Positions 35,950 through 47,244 of a stretch of DNA of 64,000 nt are shown here, piece after piece. Position numbers and translations under genes: made by a program. This DNA is from an uncultured Sterolibacterium sp. (GTDB lineage Bacteria > Pseudomonadota > Gammaproteobacteria > Burkholderiales > Rhodocyclaceae): NCBI GenBank assembly GCA_903930535.1, contig CAIYYX010000087.1, positions 1 through 64,000 on the forward strand, written 5' to 3'. Position 1 is the stretch's first letter, and each line of letters starts with the position of its first letter. A model generated the notes under the pieces. The model ran no database searches, was not told the DNA's origin, and saw only the letters and a list, made by a program, of their open reading frames with translations.

Positions 35950-37575
35950 TTGAAGAATTATGGAACATTCGATTACATCGTCGTGGGCGGCGGCACAGCC
36001 GGCTGCGTGCTCGCCAATCGCCTGTCGCAGGATGCGGAGGTGTCCGTCCTGCTGCTTGAAGCAGGCGGCAAGGATGACTGGATCTGGTTCCATATTCCGA
36101 TGGGTTACCTCTACAGCATCGGCAATCCCCGTGCCGACTGGTGCTATAAGACCGAGCCGGAACCGGGCCTCAACGGCCGCGCCATCCCCTATGCGCGCGG
36201 ACGCGTGCTGGGCGGCAGTTCGTCGATCAATGCGATGATCTATATGCGCGGCCAGTCCCGCGATTACGACGCATGGGCGGCGCTTTGCGGCGATCAGTCG
36301 TGGTCCTGGAACAATGTGCTGCCGCTGTTCAAGGGTTGCGAAGACTATTGGGGCGGCGCCGACGAGGCGCATGGTGTCGGCGGCGAATGGCGGGTGGAGC
36401 AGCAGCGGGTGCACTGGGACATTCTCGACCGCTTTGCCGAAGCCGCGAGCCAGGCCGGCATATCGCAGACGACCGATTTCAACCGGGGCGATAACGAGGG
36501 GGTCGGCAACTCCGAGGTCAACCAACGCCGGGGCCTGCGCTGGAGCACCAGCAAGGCATTTTTGCGACCCGCTCTGGCACGGCCCAATCTGCAGGTGCTG
36601 ACCGGAACCCTGATCGACCGCTTGGGTCTGGAAGGCAAGCGCGTCACCGGCGTCGAGTTCGAACTGGGCGGTGAAAGGTTTTTCGCGGCTTGCCGCATCG
36701 AGACCGTGCTCTCTGCCGGGGCTGTCGGCAGCCCGACCATACTGCAGCGATCCGGCATCGGCCCGGGTTCTCTGCTCGCCGCTCACGGTATCCCGGTGGT
36801 TCATGACCTGCCCGGCGTAGGCGGCAATTTGCAGGATCATCTGCAAGTCCGGACGATCTTCAAGGTGAGCGGCATCAAGACGCTCAATCAGATCAACCAC
36901 AGCTGGCTTGGCCGTGCCGGCATGGCGATCGAGTACGCGCTGTTTCGCAGCGGACCGCTGACCATGGCGCCGTGTCAGCTGGGAATTTTCGCCCGCTCCG
37001 ATCCCGAGCAGGCGACGCCCAATCTGGAATATCACATGCAAGCCCTGTCCCTGGACAAGTTCGGTTCGCCGCTGCATCGCTTTCCAGCATTTACCGCGAG
37101 CGTCTGCAACCTGCGGCCCACCTCGCGAGGCCACGTCGCCATCCGTTCCCGCGAGGCAAAGGAGGCGCCACGGATCGCGCCTTCATACCTGTCCACCGAT
37201 GCCGATCGCAAGGTCGCGGCGCAGGCTTTCAGGCTGACGCGCCATATCGCCTCGATGCCGGCGCTCGCACCCTACCACCCAGAGGAGTACCTGCCGGGCG
37301 AGAAGATTCAGAGCGATGCCGAACTCGTCCGCGCTGCAGGCGACATCGGCATGACTGTGCACCATCCCGTGGGGACTTGCCAGATGGGGCGGCCAGACAA
37401 TGCTGCAGCCGTCGTGGACAGCCGCTTGCGCGTCTTAGGGCTACTTGGACTGCGCGTCGTCGATGCGTCTATCATGCCAACCATCACCTCGGCCAACACC
37501 AATACGCCGACCTTGATGATCGCCGAGAAGGGCGCCAGAATGATCCGCGAGGACAGACTGGCTTGTCGAATCTGA
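35950..37575 (+). CDS. GMC-family flavoprotein oxidoreductase
   Basis: A 541-residue FAD enzyme of the glucose-methanol-choline family, oxidising alcohols or aldehydes. FDYIVVGGGTAGCVLANRL is the FAD loop, EAGGKDDW the adenine site, and GRVLGGSSSINAMIYMRG GMC signature 1. The catalytic His is in HHPVGTCQMG and the Asn in SANTNTPTLMIAEKGA. The probable start is TTG 35950, preceded by GGAG. Between two UbiD genes, it might oxidise a side chain to the acid that UbiD then removes, as HmfH does before HmfF in furan degradation (analogy). Confidence 0.88.
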   Translation: MKNYGTFDYIVVGGGTAGCVLANRLSQDAEVSVLLLEAGGKDDWIWFHIPMGYLYSIGNPRADWCYKTEPEPGLNGRAIPYARGRVLGGSSSINAMIYMRGQSRDYDAWAALCGDQSWSWNNVLPLFKGCEDYWGGADEAHGVGGEWRVEQQRVHWDILDRFAEAASQAGISQTTDFNRGDNEGVGNSEVNQRRGLRWSTSKAFLRPALARPNLQVLTGTLIDRLGLEGKRVTGVEFELGGERFFAACRIETVLSAGAVGSPTILQRSGIGPGSLLAAHGIPVVHDLPGVGGNLQDHLQVRTIFKVSGIKTLNQINHSWLGRAGMAIEYALFRSGPLTMAPCQLGIFARSDPEQATPNLEYHMQALSLDKFGSPLHRFPAFTASVCNLRPTSRGHVAIRSREAKEAPRIAPSYLSTDADRKVAAQAFRLTRHIASMPALAPYHPEEYLPGEKIQSDAELVRAAGDIGMTVHHPVGTCQMGRPDNAAAVVDSRLRVLGLLGLRVVDASIMPTITSANTNTPTLMIAEKGARMIREDRLACRI

Positions 37576-37610
37576 AGCATTGGCAAATTTCTGAAAGCAA
37601 AGGGAAGAAC

Positions 37611-38576
37611 ATGAAGCTAAGATCCATAGCCGTTACTGCGGGCCTCGTCGTCTTTGGCTTCGGCTTGGCCGCTCACGCCGCCTGGCCCGAGCGGCCCATC
37701 AAAATCGTCGCTCCCTATGTCGCGGGCGGCCTGACCGACACCACTGCGCGCATCACTGCGCAGTGGTTGAGCACGACGCTCAAGCTCAATGCCATAGTGG
37801 AAAACAGGACGGGGGCAAACGGCGCGATCGCAGCCGATTTTGTCGCCCGCGCGCCTGCCGACGGCTATACTTTTTTCATGTCATCTTCGCCGCCGTTGAT
37901 GATCGTCCCGCACATGCAAAAGGTGGACTACGATCCGTTCAAGAACTTTGTGCCGGTCTCCATCATCAACTCGGGTTATTTTGCCATCGCGGTGAATCCG
38001 ACCTTCCCCTCCAAGACCTTGCCCGAACTGCTCGCTTACGCCAAGCAGGAGACGAACAAGCTCGCCTTCGCCACGGGCGGCAAAGGCGACACCGGTCACC
38101 TCGCCATGTCGCTGTTGCTCAAGCGCGCCGGGGTCGTGATGACCCATGTCCCCTACAAGGGCAGCAGCGCAGCCGCAGCCGATGTGATGGCAGGGCATGT
38201 GCCTGTATACGTCGGCACGCTGTCTGACGCACTCGAATATCACAAAAGCGGCAAGCTCAAGATCGTCGGCATATCCAGTCTCAAGCGCTTAAGCGATCTG
38301 CCGGAGTTGGCGACCATCGCCGAGCAGGGATTTCCGGGCTACACCATCACTGCCTGGAACGGACTGCTCGCCCCCGTGGGAACACCCAAGGCCGTCATCG
38401 CGACGCTGGCCGAGGCGCTCAAGACGGCTTGCCGTGACCCGGGGTTTCTTGCCAGGTTCCAGGCTCACAGCGTCGAAACCTTGTGCACCAGTCCCGAGGC
38501 CTTCTCCGAACGCATGAAGACCGACTGGGTCATGTGGGGGGATGCGGTCAAGGCTTCGGGTGTCGAACTGCAATGA
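37611..38576 (+). CDS. Tripartite tricarboxylate transporter substrate-binding protein (TctC/Bug)
   Basis: A 321-residue periplasmic binding protein with a signal peptide ending near AAHAAWPERPI (cut near residue 24). IKIVAPYVAGGLTDTTAR, VENRTGANGAIAADFVA, KLAFATGGKGDTGHLAM and HVPYKGSSAAAADVMAGHV are Bug-family motifs. The membrane partners TctA and TctB are absent here, so it is an orphan binding protein, common in betaproteobacteria. It is placed in the UbiD/GMC block with 35-40 bp gaps, so its ligand is probably the block's substrate (inference). Confidence 0.92.
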   Translation: MKLRSIAVTAGLVVFGFGLAAHAAWPERPIKIVAPYVAGGLTDTTARITAQWLSTTLKLNAIVENRTGANGAIAADFVARAPADGYTFFMSSSPPLMIVPHMQKVDYDPFKNFVPVSIINSGYFAIAVNPTFPSKTLPELLAYAKQETNKLAFATGGKGDTGHLAMSLLLKRAGVVMTHVPYKGSSAAAADVMAGHVPVYVGTLSDALEYHKSGKLKIVGISSLKRLSDLPELATIAEQGFPGYTITAWNGLLAPVGTPKAVIATLAEALKTACRDPGFLARFQAHSVETLCTSPEAFSERMKTDWVMWGDAVKASGVELQ

Positions 38577-38615
38577 GCGCTATCGCGAGACTCAGCACGA
38601 TGGCGGCGCAAGAAC

Positions 38616-40049
38616 ATGAGCGGCACTGACTACGAGGACCTGCGCGGCTTCATCGCGCGGGTCGAGGAACTCGGGTCGCTGCGGCGCCTCACGGGTGCCG
38701 ACGCCGCCTGCGAGATCGGCGGCATCACGGAGGTGGCCGCCGGCCTGGGTGAATGCCCAGCCCTGCTGTTTGACGACATCAAGGGCTATCCCCGCGGATT
38801 CCGGGTGTTCACCAATGCCACGGTTAGCCCGCAGCGCGCCGCCCTGGCGCTGGGCTTGGACCCGGCGCTCTCGCCCATCGCCGCGCTCAAGGCCTGGAAG
38901 AGCCTCCGCACCGGGCTCAAGATGCAGCCGCCGCTTGCCGTGAAGCACGCGTCCTTCTTCGAGAACACGCGAACGGGCGCAGAGGTCGATGTCGGCATTT
39001 TCCCGTCGCCGCTCTGGCACAAGCAGGATGGCGGACCCTACATCGGTTCGGGCAGCCTCGTCGTCATGCGCGATCCCGACACGGGCTGGATCAACGCATC
39101 CATCTACCGCGTGCAGGTGCACGGGCACGACCGGGTTACGATTCAGTTCGATCATCCCGGGCGGCACGGCGCCATCATCGCGCGCAAATATTGGGAGCAG
39201 GGCAAGCCTTGCCCGGTCGCGATCGTGAACGGTCCCGACCCCTCGCTGTTCATCGCGGGCTTCGAGTATCTGCCCGAAGGGACGTCCGAATATGCGTTTG
39301 CCGGCGCCATCAGGGGGCGGCCCGTGGAAGTCGTTGCCGGACCGCACTCCGGCCTGCCGCTGCCGGCCGGCGCCGAGATCATTCTCGAGGGGATGCTCTT
39401 GCCGCCTGGCGAGATCACCCTGCCCGAAGGACCTTTCGGGGAGTTCACCGGCTACTACGCCGCTGATAAGCGACCGGCGCCGGTGATGCGAGTCGAAGCC
39501 ATGCATTGGCGCAATGATCCGATATTGCTGGGTTCCCCTCCCATGAAACCGCCGCGCTTTCATTTTGGCCTGCCGTTTCGTGCCGCCGGCATCTGGGCCG
39601 ATCTTGAAGCCAGCGGTGTCACCGACGTTGTGGGCGCCTGGCAGCATGTCGCCCAGTTGATGACCGTCATCGCAATCCAGCAACGCTATGCCGGCCATGC
39701 CAAGCGGGCCGGCCTGATTGCCGCGGCACAGAGTTATATGGGGAGACTCGTGGTAATCGTCGACGCGGACGTGGACCCTTCCAATCTCGCCGACGTGATG
39801 TGGGCCATCACCACGCGCTGCGAGCCCTCCGAGTCCGTGGACATCGTGCGCAACACCTGGAGTTCGGCGCTCGATCCGCGCATCACCATGGAGGACCGCA
39901 ACCGCGGGCAGACAGCCAATTCCAAGATGATCATCGACGCCTGCATGCCCTTCAGTTGGCGCGATGAATTCCCCAAGACTTCCGCGCTGACCCAGGACGA
40001 GGCGCATTCCATAGAAGAGAAGTGGCGCTTCGCCCTGCGCCAGCGATAG
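38616..40049 (+). CDS. UbiD-family (de)carboxylase 2
   Basis: A 477-residue paralogue of the decarboxylase at 34440. EGPFGEFTGYYAAD gives both catalytic Glu residues, and NASIYRVQVHGHDRV the catalytic Arg. IFPSPLWHKQDGGPYIGSG aligns with the same stretch of the first copy. The two are clearly divergent, so they may act on different acids or form a hetero-oligomer. It is the last gene of the block. Substrate unknown. Confidence 0.9.
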   Translation: MSGTDYEDLRGFIARVEELGSLRRLTGADAACEIGGITEVAAGLGECPALLFDDIKGYPRGFRVFTNATVSPQRAALALGLDPALSPIAALKAWKSLRTGLKMQPPLAVKHASFFENTRTGAEVDVGIFPSPLWHKQDGGPYIGSGSLVVMRDPDTGWINASIYRVQVHGHDRVTIQFDHPGRHGAIIARKYWEQGKPCPVAIVNGPDPSLFIAGFEYLPEGTSEYAFAGAIRGRPVEVVAGPHSGLPLPAGAEIILEGMLLPPGEITLPEGPFGEFTGYYAADKRPAPVMRVEAMHWRNDPILLGSPPMKPPRFHFGLPFRAAGIWADLEASGVTDVVGAWQHVAQLMTVIAIQQRYAGHAKRAGLIAAAQSYMGRLVVIVDADVDPSNLADVMWAITTRCEPSESVDIVRNTWSSALDPRITMEDRNRGQTANSKMIIDACMPFSWRDEFPKTSALTQDEAHSIEEKWRFALRQR

Positions 40050-40493
40050 CGACCGGATTCCATCCCGGCCGTGCGCTTGGGTTCGCGAAAGTCTGCCAAC
40101 GCGGATCACACAAACAATTCCGCAAGCCGTTGCACAACGGTTCCGTCTCATCAAGGTCGAGACATCTCCCCAATGCTGCTGCGTCAGATTGCCAAAGATA
40201 TCAGGCTCGCGCTGGATGAGTTGCTCAAGCACAGATAACCCAACCCTGCGGCCCGAAGCTCCACAAGGTCCAATGGTGGTTCGCTTTTCCGAGCGCAACA
40301 CTTGCGGAGTTCCCGATCATTGGGTGTACCCTCTAAAAGAAAGTTGAAAGCTACATCCCGAACCGGCGTCGGTGATGCGTGACCTATCAGAGCCACTCGG
40401 GCCGCTTGCTGGCGCAAGAGTATTGATTGACTTTCCATACACCATTGTCATAATCACGTCTGCTTTTCCTTAGGCCTTAAAGGGAGAACACTC
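40050..40493. other. 444-bp interval without an intact gene
   Basis: I see no convincing gene. A short plus-strand frame ends in LLRQIAKDIRLALDELLKHR before a stop near 40238. The minus strand has overlapping partial frames (about 40184-40438 and 40050-40301) with protein-like but unidentified sequence. This could be decayed coding sequence or chance frames in GC-rich DNA. The last 50 bases form an AT-richer leader for the protease gene, with GGGAG before its ATG. Confidence 0.4.
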
Positions 40494-41306
40494 ATGGCTA
40501 CGACGCGACACGCCAGGCCCGAAGCAAATCGCATCTGCAATCTCCTGCCCTCGCGCAATACCGAGAAGGATTGGCGCATCGATCATGCCCTGGCAGCCAG
40601 TGCCATCGCCGCTCCTGCCAAGACTCTGCCGAAGAGCGTGGACCTGCGCCGGGGCTGGTGGGACATCGGTGATCAAGGCGGGACGGGCTCATGCGTCGGT
40701 TGGGGTTCCACCGACGCGGTGGCCCGCTATCATTTCGTCAAGGCCGGCAGGCTGGCCCAGGCCGATCATCTCTCGGTTCGCTTCACCTGGCTGGGCTCCA
40801 AGGAGACCGACACCCTCACGGCACGGCCAGAGACCTTCATCGAACAGGCTGGCACCACCCTGAAGGCCGCCGTCGATATCCTGAGAAACTACGGCACGGT
40901 TCCCGCCGCCTTGCTGCCTTTCCGGGTCGACAATTTCCTCTATCTGGAAGACGAAGACAGTTTCTATGCCACCGCGGCGACGCGACGCATCGCTTCCTAT
41001 TTCAACCTCGGCAAGAAGCCCAACGACTGGCGCACCTGGCTCGCCGCCCATGGCCCGATACTGGCCGCCCTGAGCGTGGACGCCGCCTGGGACAAGGCGA
41101 CTGCAAACAAGGGCGAACTGGATACATTCCAGCCCAAGACCGTCCGTGGCGGCCACGCTATCGCCATCGTCGGCTACACCGCGGACAAGCGCTTCATCGT
41201 CCGCAACAGTTGGGGCACGGCCTGGGGCGACAATGGCTTCGCCTACGCCAGCGAGGCCTACATCAAAGCGGCTTTCTTCGACGAGAGCTACGGCGTGACG
41301 CTGTGA
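40494..41306 (+). CDS. Papain-family (C1) cysteine peptidase, cytoplasmic
   Basis: A 270-residue C1-like peptidase. The active Cys67 lies in GDQGGTGSCVGWG, with the oxyanion Gln at 61; the catalytic His is in RGGHAIAIVGY, and the Asn in IVRNSWGTAWGDNGF. Unlike eukaryotic papains it has neither a signal peptide nor an evident long prosegment, since the mature-like DLRRGWWDIGDQG begins at about residue 50. The usual CGSCW is changed to TGSCV, losing the disulfide Cys. Target unknown. It precedes the ABC-F gene by 110 bp. Confidence 0.85.
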   Translation: MATTRHARPEANRICNLLPSRNTEKDWRIDHALAASAIAAPAKTLPKSVDLRRGWWDIGDQGGTGSCVGWGSTDAVARYHFVKAGRLAQADHLSVRFTWLGSKETDTLTARPETFIEQAGTTLKAAVDILRNYGTVPAALLPFRVDNFLYLEDEDSFYATAATRRIASYFNLGKKPNDWRTWLAAHGPILAALSVDAAWDKATANKGELDTFQPKTVRGGHAIAIVGYTADKRFIVRNSWGTAWGDNGFAYASEAYIKAAFFDESYGVTL

Positions 41307-41418
41307 ACCTGGCGCCTCTCCTGGATGCGCGCATGTCCTTGAATAGTGATAGAATTGCCGGTTTTTCCGGCTTGGTGAAAATCACGCGGCCGGGGCAATC
41401 CACCAGGCAGAAAACCAG

Positions 41419-43022
<1,604 letters not shown>

Positions 43023-43026
<4 letters not shown>

Positions 43027-43615
43027 CCGGGACAAACTCATTCACCAGCCGGATTGCCCGCGGGCTCCTTGCCGTTTTCGGCTGGAAGCTTGTGGTCGAG
43101 CCACCAACCCGGCCAAAGGCGGTCATCATCTTCTATCCGCATACCTCGAACTGGGATTTCTTCATCGGTATCGTGGCCAGGAGCGGGGTAGCGTTGACCA
43201 TTCACTGGGCCGGCAAGGACAGTCTGTTTTCCTGGCCCCTGGGCACATTGTCGAAAAGTCTGGGCGGCATCCCGCTCAAGCGCGGCCAGCGCGCCAATCA
43301 GGTGGCTCAACTGGCGGCGGAGTTCGGCAGACGCGACAGCTTCTATCTCGCCATCGCCCCGGAAGGAACACGGCGCAGGACTGACGCCTGGAAGAGCGGC
43401 TTCTATCGCCTGGCACTGGCGGCCAAGGTGCCACTCGGCCTGGCCTTCATCGACTACCCCAGGCGCGAGATCGGCATCATGGGCTACCTGACACTTTGCG
43501 GCGATGAAGCGGTCGACCTCGCGAACATCCGTGCAGCCTACGTCGGCCGCATCGGCAAACATCCGGACCAGCAAGGACCGATCGTCCTTGCCGCCACAGA
43601 CAATAGGAACAAGAC

Positions 43616-43619
<4 letters not shown>
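43023..43619 (+). CDS. Lysophospholipid acyltransferase-like protein (PlsC superfamily)
   Basis: A 198-residue member of the PlsC superfamily. HTSNWDF is the catalytic HX4D box, [15 protein letters not shown] the second block, and [20 protein letters not shown] the third. The N-terminus carries a short membrane-associated helix. It is shorter than PlsC (about 240), matching the small acyltransferase group. Its GTG start overlaps the ABC-F gene before it, and its stop overlaps the next ABC-F gene, so the three are one unit. The acyl acceptor is unknown. Confidence 0.85.
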
Positions 43620-45550
<1,931 letters not shown>

Positions 45551-45588
45551 GCAGGTAGAATCGCAACTTTCCACAAAGGGAGTCCCAA

Positions 45589-46197
45589 GTGCAGATCGTT
45601 TGTCTCGACCTCGAAGGCGTGCTCGTTCCGGAGATCTGGATCGAGTTTTCCGAGCGCACCGGCATTCCAGAATTGCGCCGCACCACGCGCGACGAGCCGA
45701 ACTACGACAAGCTGATGAAGGGCCGGTTGGCGCTCCTGGCCCAGCACAAGCTGGGGCTGCCTGACATCCAGAAGGTGATCGCAGAGATGGGGCCGATGCC
45801 CGGCGCAAAGGGCTTCCTCGACGGCTTGCGCGAGCGCTTCCAGGTCATCATTCTCTCGGACACTTTCTACGAGTTCGCCATGCCGCTGATGCGCCAGTTG
45901 GGAATGCCGACCCTGTTCTGCCACAAGCTCGAGGCCAATGCCGCAGGCGTGGTGGTCAATTACCACCTGCGCATGCCGGAGCAGAAGCGGGAAGCGGTGA
46001 AGGCCCTGAAGCATCTCAACTTCAAGGTCATGGCCGCCGGCGACTCTTACAACGACACGGCAATGCTGGCCGAGGCCCATGCCGGCATCCTGTTCCGTCC
46101 GCCAGCCAACGTCATCCAAGAGTTCCCGCAGTATCCGGTGGTGCAGAACTACGCCGAGCTTGATGCGGAGATAGAGGCGGCCAGCAAGAAGATCTAG
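45589..46197 (+). CDS. thrH: Phosphoserine phosphatase / homoserine phosphotransferase ThrH
   Basis: A 202-residue HAD enzyme. CLDLEGVLVPEIWIEF is the HAD loop with both aspartate-type positions (D-x-E, the Glu being typical of ThrH). ILSDTFYEFAMPLMRQLGMPTLFCH and AAGDSYNDTAMLAEAHAGI follow. In Pseudomonas ThrH acts as both a phosphoserine phosphatase and a phosphoserine:homoserine phosphotransferase. It starts at GTG 45589, with AGGGAGT upstream. Its stop overlaps the GTG of purU by one base. Confidence 0.93.
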   Translation: MQIVCLDLEGVLVPEIWIEFSERTGIPELRRTTRDEPNYDKLMKGRLALLAQHKLGLPDIQKVIAEMGPMPGAKGFLDGLRERFQVIILSDTFYEFAMPLMRQLGMPTLFCHKLEANAAGVVVNYHLRMPEQKREAVKALKHLNFKVMAAGDSYNDTAMLAEAHAGILFRPPANVIQEFPQYPVVQNYAELDAEIEAASKKI

Positions 46198-47075
46198 TGC
46201 ACAACGAGCGCTTCTACACCCTCTCCGCCTCCTGCCCCGACCGCGTTGGCATCATCAGTCGGGTCTCGGGCTTCATCGCCGATCACCAGGGCTGGATTCT
46301 GGAGTCGAGCTACCATGCCGATCCCGGAGTGTCAGGTGAGGGAGAGGGCAGCCGCTACTTCATGCGCATCGAGGTCAAGGCCGACTCCCTGCCCTTTCCC
46401 CTGGCCGAGTTCGGAAAAAGATTCACCCCCATCGCGGAAGAACTGCAGATGGACTGGAGGCTCTCCGACTCCGCGCTGAAAAAGCGCGTCGTGGTGATGG
46501 TCAGCCAGCAGGAGCATTGCCTCTATGACTTGCTGGCGCGCTGGCAGTCCAAGGAACTCGATATCGAGATACCCTGCGTCATCTCCAACCACGAGACACT
46601 CAGAGGTTTCGTCGAGTGGCACGGCATAGCCTTCCGCCATGTGCCCGTTTCCAGCGACAACAAATCCTCCGCCCATGCCGAGATCAGACGCATCTTCGAG
46701 GAGGTGCAGGGCGACACCATGGTGCTGGCGCGCTACATGCAGATCATCCCGCCCGAACTGTGCGCCGCCTATCCCGGACAGATCATCAACATCCACCATT
46801 CCTTCCTGCCCAGCTTTGTCGGCGCCAAGCCCTACCACCAAGCCTACCAGCGCGGCGTCAAGCTGATCGGTGCGACCTGCCATTACGTCACCGCCGAACT
46901 CGACCAGGGGCCCATCATCGAACAGGACGTGATCCGCATCGACCATTCGGATTCGGTCCTTGACATGGTGCGCTATGGCAAGGACATCGAAAAGGCCGTG
47001 CTCGCCCGCGGCCTCCGATACCACATCGAGGACCGCGTCCTGACCCACGGCAACAAGACGGTGGTCTTCAGATAA
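46197..47075 (+). CDS. purU: Formyltetrahydrofolate deformylase
   Basis: A 292-residue PurU that releases formate from 10-formyl-THF, balancing one-carbon and purine pools. The N-terminal ACT domain (about 1-85, YTLSASCPDRVGIISRVSGF) is followed by the formyltransferase-like catalytic domain, with the His of INIHHSFLPSFVGAKPY and the late ACHYVTAELDQGPIIEQD-like segment (here GATCHYVTAELDQGPIIEQD). It starts with GTG 46197, sharing a base with the thrH stop, and ends at an intrinsic terminator. Confidence 0.95.
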   Translation: MHNERFYTLSASCPDRVGIISRVSGFIADHQGWILESSYHADPGVSGEGEGSRYFMRIEVKADSLPFPLAEFGKRFTPIAEELQMDWRLSDSALKKRVVVMVSQQEHCLYDLLARWQSKELDIEIPCVISNHETLRGFVEWHGIAFRHVPVSSDNKSSAHAEIRRIFEEVQGDTMVLARYMQIIPPELCAAYPGQIINIHHSFLPSFVGAKPYHQAYQRGVKLIGATCHYVTAELDQGPIIEQDVIRIDHSDSVLDMVRYGKDIEKAVLARGLRYHIEDRVLTHGNKTVVFR

Positions 47076-47100
47076 AACGGGCGCCAGGGCGCCCGTTTTT
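47074..47100 (+). terminator. Intrinsic terminator after purU
   Basis: AAAACGGGCGCC and GGCGCCCGTTTT-type arms around AGG give a perfect GC-rich stem followed by TTTTT. It begins at the last bases of purU and would end the ABC-F/thrH/purU transcript. Confidence 0.9.
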
Positions 47101-47159
47101 CAATCATCCAGTCTCCAGGAGTGAAACCGCCGGTGGCAGCGTACCCCAGCCGGCTCACA

Positions 47160-47186
47160 TTGCAATGCGCTCCTGTAGAATATAAT
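47160..47186 (+). promoter_or_regulatory. Candidate sigma-70 promoter of the SEC-C/TPR/methyltransferase gene
   Basis: A consensus TATAAT lies at 47181-47186, with TTGCAA at 47160-47165 (15-bp spacing, slightly short). It is 60 bp upstream of the ATG and downstream of the purU terminator. Confidence 0.45.
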
Positions 47187-47244
47187 TTTCAAGCGAAAAT
47201 GTGCGGGTCTGGCATCTTGTTACGGCTCAGCGCGTCACCCTGAT

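Noticed and set aside
36972..37610. Extended start for the TctC gene from 36972
   Set aside because: That part of the frame lies antiphase within the GMC gene. The signal peptide begins at ATG 37611.
38592..40301. Long minus-strand open frame (569 codons) opposite UbiD 2
   Set aside because: The plus strand encodes a clear UbiD protein with all motifs. The opposite frame has no recognisable domain and is a GC-rich shadow.
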